A stretch of DNA of 64,000 nucleotides from NCBI RefSeq assembly GCF_002153425.1, contig NZ_KZ119600.1, forward strand, positions 4,585,192-4,649,191. The letters are read 5' to 3'. Source of the stretch: Litchfieldia alkalitelluris. GTDB lineage: Bacteria; Bacillota; Bacilli; Bacillales; Salisediminibacteriaceae. Under the pieces are notes generated by a model. It did no database searches. It had not been told where the DNA came from and saw only the letters and a list, made by a program, of their open reading frames with translations. Position 1 is the stretch's first letter; the number at the start of each line of letters is the position of its first letter. Positions 26,720 to 34,304 of this stretch are shown one piece after another. The translations under genes were made by a program, and so were the position numbers.

Positions 26720-26863
26720 ATGTTATATTTTTTCTTAATTTCAACTGGGATTTTTGTATTAGCAAAATATTTTAAAAGTACAGAAATGAGTTGGCCTCAA
26801 ACCATTATTGCTATTTTCATACTTACTGTTCTCTTGTATGGATTTGATTATTTCTTTAAGTAA
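26720..26863 (+). CDS. Two-TM small membrane protein
   Basis: 47 residues from the ATG at 26720, which has GGGGAG 7 nt upstream. Two hydrophobic segments (MLYFFLISTGIFVLAKYF and IIAIFILTVLLYGFDYFF) are joined by a short polar loop. A longer in-frame reading from 26624 runs over a fragment of another frame and lacks a ribosome site. No family recognised; the position at the end of the toxin/immunity remnants suggests it belongs to that locus. Confidence 0.45.
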   Translation: MLYFFLISTGIFVLAKYFKSTEMSWPQTIIAIFILTVLLYGFDYFFK

Positions 26864-26945
26864 TAATAGGTTAGGTTCGTACACTAATATGACGTTCTGC
26901 ACAAGTCATAGTTAACCGTGCTCTATTTTGATTGGAGTTCACAAA

Positions 26946-26972
26946 AAATTCGGGGACCAGGTCCCCGAATTT
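26946..26972. repeat. GGGACCAGGTCCC palindrome
   Basis: AAATTCGGGGAC, centre CAG (26958-26960), GTCCCCGAATTT. Only the left flank keeps the GTTCACAAAA extension (from 26938); the right flank has changed to CGAATT. Confidence 0.75.
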
Positions 26973-26981
26973 CGAATTACT

Positions 26982-27019
26982 ACCTCAGTCACAATTCCAT
27001 ATTGTACTGAGGTTTTTTT
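26982..27019 (+). terminator. Intrinsic terminator
   Basis: ACCTCAGT (26982-26989) pairs with ACTGAGGT (27006-27013), followed by seven T residues. It closes the transcript of the small membrane genes upstream. Confidence 0.75.
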
Positions 27020-27114
27020 CATGGTTTTATTAAGGGAAGAGTATATGCAAGGTGTGTGTAAAAAACAAAGTTATGCTTCTAATACATATTTTTTCACTAG
27101 ACAGGAGGATTCCA

Positions 27115-27969
27115 ATGAAACCTAGAGAAAACCAGCAAATCACGCTTGTCACTGGTGCAAATTCAGGAATGGGCAAAGCCACATCACTCGCTTTTGCAAA
27201 ATTGGGTACCCATGTCGTCATGATGTGTAGAAATAAAGAAAAGGGCGAAGCAGCACGCCAGGAAGTCGTCTCAGAAAGTGGCAATCATTCAGTCGATTTA
27301 CATATTTGTGATTTAGGCAATCTAGAAGACATACGGCAATTTGCCCAGACGTTCAATCTAAACTACCCTAAGCTAGACGTTCTCATAAACAATGCAGCCA
27401 TTATCACTACAAAGCGGAAAGAAACAGGGGACGGCTTTGAGCTTCAGTTTGGCGTGAATCACCTCGGGCCATTTTTACTGACTAATCTTTTGTTGGAAAA
27501 GTTGAAGACTGCTAGTTCTGCAAGAATAATCAATGTTTCATCTGGTGCACATAAAATTGGTACGATTGATTTTAACGATTTACAGACTCAACATAAAAAA
27601 TACCGTACTTTTTCCGTGTATGGTCAGTCAAAGCTCGCAAATATTCTTTTTACAAATGAATTGGCAAGGCGCCTCGAAGACACCAATATCACTGCAAACA
27701 GCCTGCACCCTGGCGCTGTTGCAACAAATCTTGGGATAGATCGAGAGACTGGCTTTGGAAAAACAATAGTGAGAATGCTCCGCCCATTTTTTAAAACACC
27801 AGAAGAAGGGGCAGATACGGCAATTTATTTGGCAACTTCACCTGAGGTAGCTGGTGTAAGCGGAAAATACTTCATCAATCGTAAAGTAGTAAAAACAAAG
27901 AAAGCAGAAGATCCAACAGTGGCAAAAAAGCTGTGGGAAGTAAGTGAAAAACTCGTGGGGCTTCGTTGA
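27115..27969 (+). CDS. Short-chain dehydrogenase/reductase (retinol dehydrogenase-like)
   Basis: 284 residues. Classical SDR signs: TGANSGMGKA cofactor loop near residue 13, NNAAI, the catalytic Ser in INVSSGAHK, and YGQSKLAN for the Tyr/Lys pair. The Arg-rich MMCRNKEKGEAA segment after the second strand suggests NADP preference. It resembles the RDH/WW-domain oxidoreductase-like subgroup, including the NSLHPGAVATNLG block. Start at 27115 with AGGAGG 7 nt upstream; the longer reading begins inside a region without a ribosome site. Substrate unknown. Confidence 0.88.
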   Translation: MKPRENQQITLVTGANSGMGKATSLAFAKLGTHVVMMCRNKEKGEAARQEVVSESGNHSVDLHICDLGNLEDIRQFAQTFNLNYPKLDVLINNAAIITTKRKETGDGFELQFGVNHLGPFLLTNLLLEKLKTASSARIINVSSGAHKIGTIDFNDLQTQHKKYRTFSVYGQSKLANILFTNELARRLEDTNITANSLHPGAVATNLGIDRETGFGKTIVRMLRPFFKTPEEGADTAIYLATSPEVAGVSGKYFINRKVVKTKKAEDPTVAKKLWEVSEKLVGLR

Positions 27970-28025
27970 TTATTAATTGGTGAAGAATTCAGCCTACTAA
28001 TATAACAAAACAAGATATATAGAAA

Positions 28026-28052
28026 TGGCTCCGTCCATTTAGTACGGAGCCG
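28026..28052. terminator. Bidirectional hairpin between convergent genes
   Basis: GGCTCCGT (28027-28034) pairs with ACGGAGCC (28044-28051). T-rich sequence follows on both strands. It lies between the SDR gene and the convergent lipoprotein gene. Confidence 0.6.
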
Positions 28053-28095
28053 TTTAAATGAAACGATTCAAGCACACCTATTTGAAATCATTCTA

Positions 28096-28581
28096 TCAAT
28101 CATAGCCACCCGTAGGTTCAGGAAGTGATTGGTACTCCTCTTTTGGGAATATCATTTCCCGGATTATAACGTTCAAGGTTCTATCCCACTTATTAAGGGC
28201 CCTTGACTCGCAAGATAAATCCCAGCTTAATTGATAGTCTTCACCATTTGCAGTCATGGTGAGTTCATACCTATTATATGGCTCCATGCATGCTGATCCA
28301 CCTTTTTCTTCTGGTAACGCCAAAACATCAGCACTTCTAAATTTTTCATAAATAGTTTCCAGTTCCTCATCAGACAGAACCAATTCCGTTGTTGCAGTTC
28401 CATCCTCCACCAAATCTTTTGTATAAGTATTGTCATATGTATTTATCTCATTTGCTGCTGTTATCCCATACTTCAAAGAAAATGCAAAGTCCTCAGGTTT
28501 CTCGGCAGGTAAAGCTTCCTTCGTTGTGTTACATGCACTGAAAATGACCATCATTAATAAAAGAAATACTAATTTCCGCAT
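28096..28581 (-). CDS. Hypothetical lipoprotein
   Basis: 161 residues. The N-terminus RKLVFLLLMMVIFSAC is a lipoprotein signal with Cys at 17. The rest is a small soluble domain with two cysteines (GGSACMEPYN and WDLSCES) that could form a disulphide outside the cell, and a YELTMTANGEDYQLSWDL beta-rich stretch. No family recognised with confidence. AGGGGTGGAG precedes the ATG. It is transcribed alone and faces the SDR gene. Confidence 0.65.
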   Translation of the reverse strand: MRKLVFLLLMMVIFSACNTTKEALPAEKPEDFAFSLKYGITAANEINTYDNTYTKDLVEDGTATTELVLSDEELETIYEKFRSADVLALPEEKGGSACMEPYNRYELTMTANGEDYQLSWDLSCESRALNKWDRTLNVIIREMIFPKEEYQSLPEPTGGYD

Positions 28582-28715
28582 AACTCCACCCCTAACCTAA
28601 ACCTTTATTTTATAGACGACAAATGCTTCATGAAGTTTCTTATCTTGGTTAAGTTATGATACTATTTTTTTCGCAAAACACTGCCGATCGTCACATTCTC
28701 CATTAGCAACCCAAT

Positions 28716-28762
28716 AAAAAAAGCATCTCTAATAGTTAGACTGTGTCCAACCATTGAGATGC
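28716..28762 (-). terminator. Terminator of yidC
   Basis: GCATCTCtAATaGTTaGAC (28723-28741) pairs with GTCcAACcATTgAGATGC (28745-28762) with a few mismatches. On the minus strand a run of seven T follows (28716-28722). Confidence 0.8.
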
Positions 28763-28825
28763 AGTTCAGTATTTTTATTTTGGATTTTCATATATATACT
28801 TTTTTAAATTCGAACTCGATATACT

Positions 28826-29656
28826 TTATTTTTCCACAGATGGATTTAATGCTGGCGTTGTATTCGGCTTATAAATCATCTTCGACAATAACGTCTGGAA
28901 GATAAGGAACAGTCCACCAACTGTCCAGTATAAAGGTAGGGCGGCCGCCATGTTGAAGGAGAAAATCCCCATCATCACTGGCATTGCTAGTCCCATCACC
29001 TTCATCATTCCTTCTTGTCCAGGTTGGACTACTACGCCAATCTGTGAAACTCTAAATTGAATGAAATATACAGCTGTGGCCAGTATTGGGAGAATCATAT
29101 CCCGCTCGCCAAGGTTGAACCAGAGAAAACTGTGCTCTGCGATTTCAGGGGTTCTCATAATGGCCCAATAAAACCCTATCAAAATCGGCATTTGAATTAA
29201 CATTGGTAAACAGCCCATCGATGCAATTGGGTTAAAATTGTGTTTTTGGTAGAGACCCATCATTTCTTGTTGCAACTTCTGTTGGGACTGCTGATCTTTT
29301 TTATCTTTATATTTATCTTGAATTTCCTTCATTTCAGGTTGAATAACAGCCATTTTTTCTCGCATTACAAGCTGGTTCTTCGACTGCTTCATCATCAATG
29401 GTAACAAGCCTAATCGAATGAGCAATGTCATTAAGACTAATGACAGACCATAGTCACCATTAAATAGCTCTGCGAAAAACTTGATTGAAAATGAAAATGG
29501 GTAAACGACATAGTGATTAAAAAATCCTGCTGTGTCGGCGTCAATTGGTTCATTTGTTGCACCACAGCCTGCTAGTGTCACCATTAAACCTAAAATTAAA
29601 ATGAGTAAACCATACCTTCTAAAGATTGTGAATACAGAACGATTTTCCTTTTCCAT
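28826..29656 (-). CDS. yidC: Membrane protein insertase YidC (lipoprotein form, SpoIIIJ/YqjG family)
   Basis: 276 residues. A lipoprotein signal (LILGLMVTLAGC) is followed by the Oxa1/YidC core: FNGDYGLSLVLMTLLIRLGLLPLMMKQ contains the conserved Arg in TM1; PMLIQMPILIGFYWAI and PLYWTVGGLFLIFQTLL complete the five-TM core. It inserts membrane proteins, alone or with SecYEG. Bacilli usually have two copies; this one is not next to rnpA, so it is probably the YqjG/YidC2 type. Its ribosome site GAGGAGG (29663-29669) lies in the end of a leader ORF that overlaps it by 38 bp and can be paired away in a stem, as expected for MifM-type control. Confidence 0.93.
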   Translation of the reverse strand: MEKENRSVFTIFRRYGLLILILGLMVTLAGCGATNEPIDADTAGFFNHYVVYPFSFSIKFFAELFNGDYGLSLVLMTLLIRLGLLPLMMKQSKNQLVMREKMAVIQPEMKEIQDKYKDKKDQQSQQKLQQEMMGLYQKHNFNPIASMGCLPMLIQMPILIGFYWAIMRTPEIAEHSFLWFNLGERDMILPILATAVYFIQFRVSQIGVVVQPGQEGMMKVMGLAMPVMMGIFSFNMAAALPLYWTVGGLFLIFQTLLSKMIYKPNTTPALNPSVEK

Positions 29657-29966
29657 TGTTGTCCTCCTCGAATGTTTTCATAATTAATTGAGTTGGGGAC
29701 AACTGGTATTCGCCATCATCTTCTGGGGCTTCCTTTCGCTTCACAATCCTTGTAATAAAACTTTGTCTCTGCTCCATTCCTTCTGTGCTCTGATCTTCTG
29801 ACATTGCCTCAAATAGGGCAGTCTGAATGTCTTGGTTGGAACGGTAACGATGCTGTACAACATATTCCTTCGCGAGGCTGTTCATTAAATGTGCTGCGAA
29901 AACTGTTAAGTATAAACTAATGGATACAAGTATAGGGACAAGATCATTGGAAAACTCGAAAATCAT
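29619..29966 (-). CDS. MifM-like leader peptide upstream of yidC (putative arrest sensor)
   Basis: 115 residues from the ATG at 29966 (AGGAGG about 11 nt upstream; the GTG at 29978 overlaps that site). One N-terminal membrane segment (about residues 9-28) is followed by a basic stretch (KEYVVQHRYR), giving N-out/C-in, a typical YidC substrate. A later ITRIVKRKEAPEDDGEYQL segment has hydrophobic, basic and then acidic residues, in the order of the B. subtilis MifM arrest region, although the sequences are not closely alike. The gene overlaps yidC by 38 bp. The stem that hides the yidC ribosome site begins two codons after PEDDGE. Inferred role: stalling reports low YidC activity and opens yidC. 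The family call rests on layout rather than strong sequence similarity. Confidence 0.6.
   Translation of the reverse strand: MIFEFSNDLVPILVSISLYLTVFAAHLMNSLAKEYVVQHRYRSNQDIQTALFEAMSEDQSTEGMEQRQSFITRIVKRKEAPEDDGEYQLSPTQLIMKTFEEDNNGKGKSFCIHNL
29658..29703 (-). promoter_or_regulatory. Stem hiding the yidC ribosome site
   Basis: On the minus strand GTTGTCC (29697-29703) can pair with GGACAAC (29658-29664), which includes part of GAGGAGG, the yidC ribosome site (29663-29669); loop of 32 nt. The 5' arm starts about six bases after the GAA codon of PEDDGE (29709-29726), so a ribosome stalled there would cover the arm and free the site. Confidence 0.6.
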
Positions 29967-30011
29967 CTCTGTATTCACCTCCTTTTAAGTGAAACCTACT
30001 GTGGAAATAGT

Positions 30012-30140
30012 TTTTGTTGGAACAGCCTACGGTTTACTCGCTTTCCGTGGGCGAACCGCAAGCCTCCTCGTTCCTGCGGGGTCTTGCCTGGCCCGCTGTT
30101 CCCACAGGAGTCTCTTAAACCTCCATTTGTTCCAACAAAA
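30012..30140. repeat. Structured repeat with nested stems, copy 1
   Basis: Terminal arms TTTTGTTGGAAC (30012-30023) and GTTCCAACAAAA (30129-30140) pair perfectly. Inside, GTGGG (30047-30051) pairs with CCCAC (30101-30105), and GCAAG (30058-30062) with CTTGC (30083-30087). The core CGCTTTCCGTGGGC...CCTCCTCG...TGCGGGGTCT...CCCACAGGAGTCTC is shared with 58284-58474. No ORF. It could be a MITE-like element or a structured RNA. Confidence 0.7.
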
Positions 30141-30441
30141 TATTACAAATAAAGTTTTATACTCCATGGTCTCTTTACTAATTGCATAAAGGTCTACCTT
30201 TAATCCTAATAAGGACGAGTGTACCTTCCACAAAATTCAGTTTATAAATCAACACTATCCTTAAAACAGAGCTGAAGTATCTATTTTAATCTATTTACTT
30301 ATGATACTTATTTCATGGATTATTGTGAAAAAGCGTAATATCCTTATCATCATGTATTTAGCCGATAATGTCAAAGTTTATTAATATCCTCTAAATATCC
30401 AGTATACCCTTTCTATCGTTTACTATGTATAAAAAGTTTCA
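30141..30441. other. A+T-rich gap without visible gene
   Basis: About 300 bp between the structured repeat and the amidinotransferase-like gene end. I see no ORF with a ribosome site and no clear hairpin. Confidence 0.5.
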
Positions 30442-31401
30442 TTATTTTGGCAGGACGGGATCACGTTTTAAGAAAGCTGTCATGCAGTGTATTGCTCCCC
30501 AGCCATTCATCACTTCGTCCATTTCTACTTCCAGCACCTCTACACCATGACTTTCTAACAGTGCCTTTGTGTTTGGTGAACCGGCTGGTGTAACAACCTT
30601 CCCTGGCTCCAGCGCAACGAAATTCATACTCATTCCTTGTTTTAATTCTTCAATATCATGAAGTTCAATTAATTCTATTCCTAGATCCATCAGCTTTTTA
30701 GCACAGTCATACCCCACATGCCACGGAAAAACTAGAAGCTTATTTTCACCCACCATATTCATATAACCATCAAGGTGGATAGACCCATATGGGATTTCTG
30801 TACGAATAATATTTTTTACCCCAATATTCTGCAATTCTGCCTCCACTTGTCTTGCCCCTGAGTCATTTGTTCGACTACCCGTTCCGATAATTACTGTTTC
30901 TCGATTAATCCACATCGCACTAGCACCTTCAAAATAACCATCACCATTTATCGTTTTAATAATTGGAACGCCTAAAGAAGCTAATGTCGCTGCTACTGCA
31001 CGTTCTTCTCCTCGGCGTGCTGGAATTGCTGGTCTGCAGACGATGGCCCCTTCAGGTGTCATCAACATCAAGTCCCTCATGAACATAGCGTTTGGACGGT
31101 CAACCCGCTGATTCTGAACATAATGGACATCAATCCCATGATTACGATAGACATCGGCTAGAGCCTCCTGCTGATATCTCGCCCTTTCTGGATTCATAGG
31201 AGCCCTGAAGCGGTACTCGGAAAAATTGTGTTCTGTTATCCCTTCCACTTCTTTCCCTGGTCTGTGCATGAGAACAGAACGTAGTTTTCCAACCTCAGAA
31301 TCACAATACCAATCACCCCATAAATCCTTAAGCTCATCAGAAAACGAATTCTCAGACGGAAACCACCGTTCTCCCTGTACTTTCACTTTGTTCATACTCA
31401 T
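30442..31401 (-). CDS. Arginine deiminase-fold hydrolase (dimethylarginine dimethylaminohydrolase-like)
   Basis: 319 residues of the guanidino-group modifying superfamily. Active-site elements appear in the right order: FMRDL near residue 108, the acidic FEGA near 158, HLDGYMN near 209, and the nucleophile in WGAIHCMT near 307. It should hydrolyse a guanidino compound such as arginine, methylarginine or agmatine-like molecules; amidinotransferase activity cannot be excluded. No arcB or arcC gene is adjacent, so it is not an ADI operon. AGGAGG lies 9 nt before the ATG. Transcribed alone. Confidence 0.85.
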   Translation of the reverse strand: MSMNKVKVQGERWFPSENSFSDELKDLWGDWYCDSEVGKLRSVLMHRPGKEVEGITEHNFSEYRFRAPMNPERARYQQEALADVYRNHGIDVHYVQNQRVDRPNAMFMRDLMLMTPEGAIVCRPAIPARRGEERAVAATLASLGVPIIKTINGDGYFEGASAMWINRETVIIGTGSRTNDSGARQVEAELQNIGVKNIIRTEIPYGSIHLDGYMNMVGENKLLVFPWHVGYDCAKKLMDLGIELIELHDIEELKQGMSMNFVALEPGKVVTPAGSPNTKALLESHGVEVLEVEMDEVMNGWGAIHCMTAFLKRDPVLPK

Positions 31402-31634
31402 TTTCGATTACCTCCTCACGATTATCTACCTCTCCTTAAAACGACTATCAATCATAACCCCTTTTTTGTCAAGAAACTCATGAGGATAGGTTCGATTAAC
31501 TACCTTGCAGCAGTCGTTCCTGTTATTTGTCTATGATTCTATCAACCATTTATTAAAATACTAGGATTTATATCTAGTCCGAAAAAAAACTTTACCATAT
31601 GATGTACTATCCCTCAACGAAAGGGGGTGTTTTT

Positions 31635-31742
31635 ATGAGTCACGATTATGGCAGACGAACAGGATTTGCAGGAGGATTTGCCTTTGTTGTAGTAATCTTC
31701 GTCCTTCTGGTTATTATTGGCGCTGTAGTTGTAACTCCTTAG
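31635..31742 (+). CDS. YjcZ-type small sporulation protein
   Basis: 35 residues: a short polar start (MSHDYGRRTG), then FAGGFAFVVVIFVLLVIIGA, a single hydrophobic helix. This is the pattern of the YjcZ/SscA-like tiny spore proteins of bacilli (GG-F-L-V-V-L-F-I-L-L-I-I-G). AAAGGGGG sits 7 nt before the ATG. A strong hairpin about 200 bp downstream probably ends the transcript. It is too short for most gene finders. The family call is made by pattern. Confidence 0.75.
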   Translation: MSHDYGRRTGFAGGFAFVVVIFVLLVIIGAVVVTP

Positions 31743-31941
31743 TGTGTGGTGTGACTCCTTAGTGCGTGGATCTACGTGGAATGTATGTAATTCTTATTCT
31801 GCGTGGAGTGCTTGTCCTGTATGGTCTGCTCAATAGCAGTATCATATTAATATGCAGCATCTGGCATGTAGTGCGGTATTTGTTCGTTGTGCAGAATCTT
31901 GCGTGTCCAGAATGTGCACCCATCGTGATTCCTCCTTCTTA

Positions 31942-31978
31942 GACCCGATCCATGTTTTTCATGGGTCGGGTCATTTCT
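31942..31978 (+). terminator. Hairpin downstream of the YjcZ-type gene
   Basis: GACCCGATCCATG (31942-31954) pairs with CATGGGTCGGGTC (31960-31972), one G-T pair, loop of five, followed by ATTTCTATT. Confidence 0.7.
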
Positions 31979-32072
31979 ATTACAATAATCGGAAAATAGT
32001 TTTATGTACCTGAATTTGTTGAAGGGGTGGTAGAAGGTAAAAGCTGGTCTTAATGCCCGAAGTATTCATGTA

Positions 32073-32640
32073 ACCTCCTCAAAGGGAAATTAAACCTAGT
32101 TTATTTTACCGAATCCCTGCTCATACCTCCTCAAAAGGCAATTAAATCTAGTTTATTTACCCGAAGCATTCACATTACCTACTCAAAGGGAAATTAAATC
32201 TAATTTATTTTACTGAATCCCTGCTCATACCTACTCAAAGGGGAATTAAACCTAGTTTATTTTACCGAATCCCTGCTCATACCTTCTCAAAAGGCAATTA
32301 AATCTGTTTATTTACCCGTAGCATTCACATTACCTACTCAAAGGGAAATTAAATCTAATTTATTTTACCGTAGCCCTGCTCCAACCTCCCTAAAGGGAAA
32401 ATAAACCCAATTTATTTACCCGTAGCATGCACGCAACCTTCTCAAAGGGAAATTAAACCTAGTTTATTTTACCGAATCCCTGCACACAACCTCCTCAAAG
32501 GGAAATTAAACCTAGTTTATTTTACCGAATCCCTGCACACAACCTCCTCAAAGGGAGATTAAACTCGAGTTTCAATCACCCCAACCTTGGACATGACTAC
32601 TCAAGGGCAAATGACCCCAACTTTTATCGACCAAAGCTAT
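32073..32640. repeat. Tandem hairpin array A, about ten 52-bp units
   Basis: Units start with ACCTNCTCAAAGGG at 32073, 32125, 32177, 32229, 32281, 32332, 32384, 32436, 32489 and 32542; spacing is 51-53 bp. Each unit holds a near-palindrome of the form GGGAAATTAAAC-CTA-GTTTATTTTACC. Two unit types (ending CCCGAAGCATTCACATT or CCGAATCCCTGCTCAT) tend to alternate. A worn unit follows to about 32640. No ORF crosses the array. Confidence 0.85.
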
Positions 32641-32680
32641 CCTCCTCCCCTCCCTTCTAAAGAGTATTCGTTCTCCTCAC

Positions 32681-32723
32681 AAAAAAAACCAGCTTGAGTT
32701 TTCTATACAAACCCAAACTGGTT
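32681..32723 (-). terminator. Terminator of the aldo/keto reductase gene
   Basis: AACCAGcTTGaGTTT (32687-32701) pairs with AAACcCAAaCTGGTT on the far side (to 32723); eight T residues follow on the minus strand (32681-32688). Confidence 0.8.
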
Positions 32724-32745
32724 TCCACCAACATAATTAAATTCT

Positions 32746-33729
32746 TTAGTAAACGCCACGAATGTTTTCGTGAACTTCTTGCTTATAGAATTCCTGCAGC
32801 TTCTTCAGCTCGTCTTCTGTAAAGTTTGGAACTTCTAATGCAGCAAGGTTGTCTTCCACTTGCTTCACATTTTTAAATCCTGGAATAACTGATGTTACAG
32901 AATCTTGATCCATAATCCAGCGTAATGCTGCACGAGTCATATTGCCTCTGCCATCAGCGATCCAGTTAAGTTTCTCACTTAACTCTACACCTTTATCAAA
33001 CGCAAGGCCTGCGAAAGTTTCCCCAACATTAAAGGCCTGTCCATCACGATTAAAGTTTCTATGATCATCTGCTTCAAAAGAAGATGCCTTAGTGAATTTT
33101 CCTGTTAAAAGTCCACTTGCTAAAGGAACACGTGCAAGGATTCCAACGCCACGCTCTTTCGCTAATGGAAATAATTGCTCTAATGGCTTTTGACGGAAGA
33201 TATTAAAAATCACTTGAAGTGCTTTGACATTTGGGTTTTCTAAGCAAAATAACCCTTCTTCCACCGTTTCCACGCTGACACCGTAGTGACGAATTTTCCC
33301 TTCTTGTTGCAATTTATCGAGTACTTCAAACACTGCCCCATTTTTCAGAACATCGAATGGTGCGCAATGAATCTGATAAAGGTCAACCCTTTCTCGCTGA
33401 AGGCGACGAAGACTGTTTTCTAAGTAAGTTCGCACTGATTCTTCTGAGTAATTATTTGGATCATGGATATCACCAGCACGGCAGAATTTTGTAGCAACAT
33501 GGATTTTGTCTTCCTTGCCCTTTGTTGCCTTTGCCAAGAGCTCCTCACTGTGTCCATCACCATAAACGTCTGCTGTGTCGAAGAAGTTGACACCTGCATC
33601 CATGGCACGATCCAAAGCTCTGAGGGATTCCTGATCATCGGTTTTACCCCACGCACCACCAATTGCCCATGTACCAAAGCTTAATTGACTGATCTTTAGA
33701 TCTGTGTTTCCTAATTGTCTATAATTCAT
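32746..33729 (-). CDS. Aldo/keto reductase
   Basis: 327 residues, an NADPH-dependent TIM-barrel oxidoreductase of the Tas/YhdN/IolS-like branch. Start MNYRQLGNTDLKISQLSFGTW is typical. The catalytic set is visible: Asp/Tyr in FFDTADVYGDGHSEE (about residues 50-56), Lys in VATKF, and His in YQIHCAPFD. SVIPGFKNVKQVEDNL near the C-terminus is the cofactor-binding segment. Substrate unknown. GGTGG precedes the ATG. Transcribed alone, with its own terminator. Confidence 0.92.
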   Translation of the reverse strand: MNYRQLGNTDLKISQLSFGTWAIGGAWGKTDDQESLRALDRAMDAGVNFFDTADVYGDGHSEELLAKATKGKEDKIHVATKFCRAGDIHDPNNYSEESVRTYLENSLRRLQRERVDLYQIHCAPFDVLKNGAVFEVLDKLQQEGKIRHYGVSVETVEEGLFCLENPNVKALQVIFNIFRQKPLEQLFPLAKERGVGILARVPLASGLLTGKFTKASSFEADDHRNFNRDGQAFNVGETFAGLAFDKGVELSEKLNWIADGRGNMTRAALRWIMDQDSVTSVIPGFKNVKQVEDNLAALEVPNFTEDELKKLQEFYKQEVHENIRGVY

Positions 33730-33979
33730 ATCTTTTCCACCATCCTGAAAATTTTTTTATCCCATAAGATTTGGGGATTGATAGCCGTTTGATTAACAAC
33801 TTTATTATGTAACACTCTATTCAATTACAGTCTCCCACAAACACCGGTATTTTTGCAAACGAATTCACCTTATCGTCATGAAAGTGTTAATGTATATTTC
33901 AGTACCTATTGCAAAAACTATGATAAAGTAATTTAAAAGAAGCACGATCTATTATACTTTGAATTGGAGTTTTCTTAAT

Positions 33980-34192
33980 ATGAATGGACAAAATCGCGAT
34001 AATATCACACCTGGAGTAGAGGTAAACATTGTTTTAAAGCAGGATCAGCGTTCTGGTAAGCTTACCAGAGGTGTTGTAAAGGACATATTAACGAAATCTA
34101 GTAACCACCCCCACGGGATAAAGGTACGCTTACAAAGTGGAGAAGTGGGAAGAGTGAAGGAAATCCTTTCTAGCCAGTCGCAAACAGACTAA
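33980..34192 (+). CDS. YwbE family protein (DUF2196)
   Basis: 70 residues: MNGQNRDNITPGVEVNIVLKQDQRSGKLTRGVVKDILTKS, then HPHGIKVRLQSGEVGRVKEI. This matches the YwbE/DUF2196 family, a small SH3-like beta-barrel protein of unknown function widespread in bacteria. I chose the ATG at 33980, with GGAG about 10 nt upstream; the track upstream does not resemble the family. A short hairpin (34203-34237) follows. Confidence 0.88.
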   Translation: MNGQNRDNITPGVEVNIVLKQDQRSGKLTRGVVKDILTKSSNHPHGIKVRLQSGEVGRVKEILSSQSQTD

Positions 34193-34202
34193 GTAACAGA
34201 AA

Positions 34203-34240
34203 AAGCTCCTACGCACTATTCCGACGTTGAGGAGCTTATT
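34203..34240 (+). terminator. Hairpin after ywbE-like gene
   Basis: AAGCTCCT (34203-34210) pairs with AGGAGCTT (34230-34237), followed by ATTCTT. The T run is weak. Confidence 0.55.
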
Positions 34241-34304
34241 CTTACTACTGACCGCTTCTGAAAATAGAAGAAGTAAAAATCTGATAGGCACACCCTCAGT
34301 CTTC

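Noticed and set aside
29989-30233. 66- and 68-residue ORFs over the structured repeat at 30 kb
   Set aside because: They run through a palindromic repeat whose copies elsewhere do not keep the frames open.
32073-32640. Possible CRISPR array in array A
   Set aside because: Units differ only by drift and two recurring types, not by unique spacers; no cas genes.
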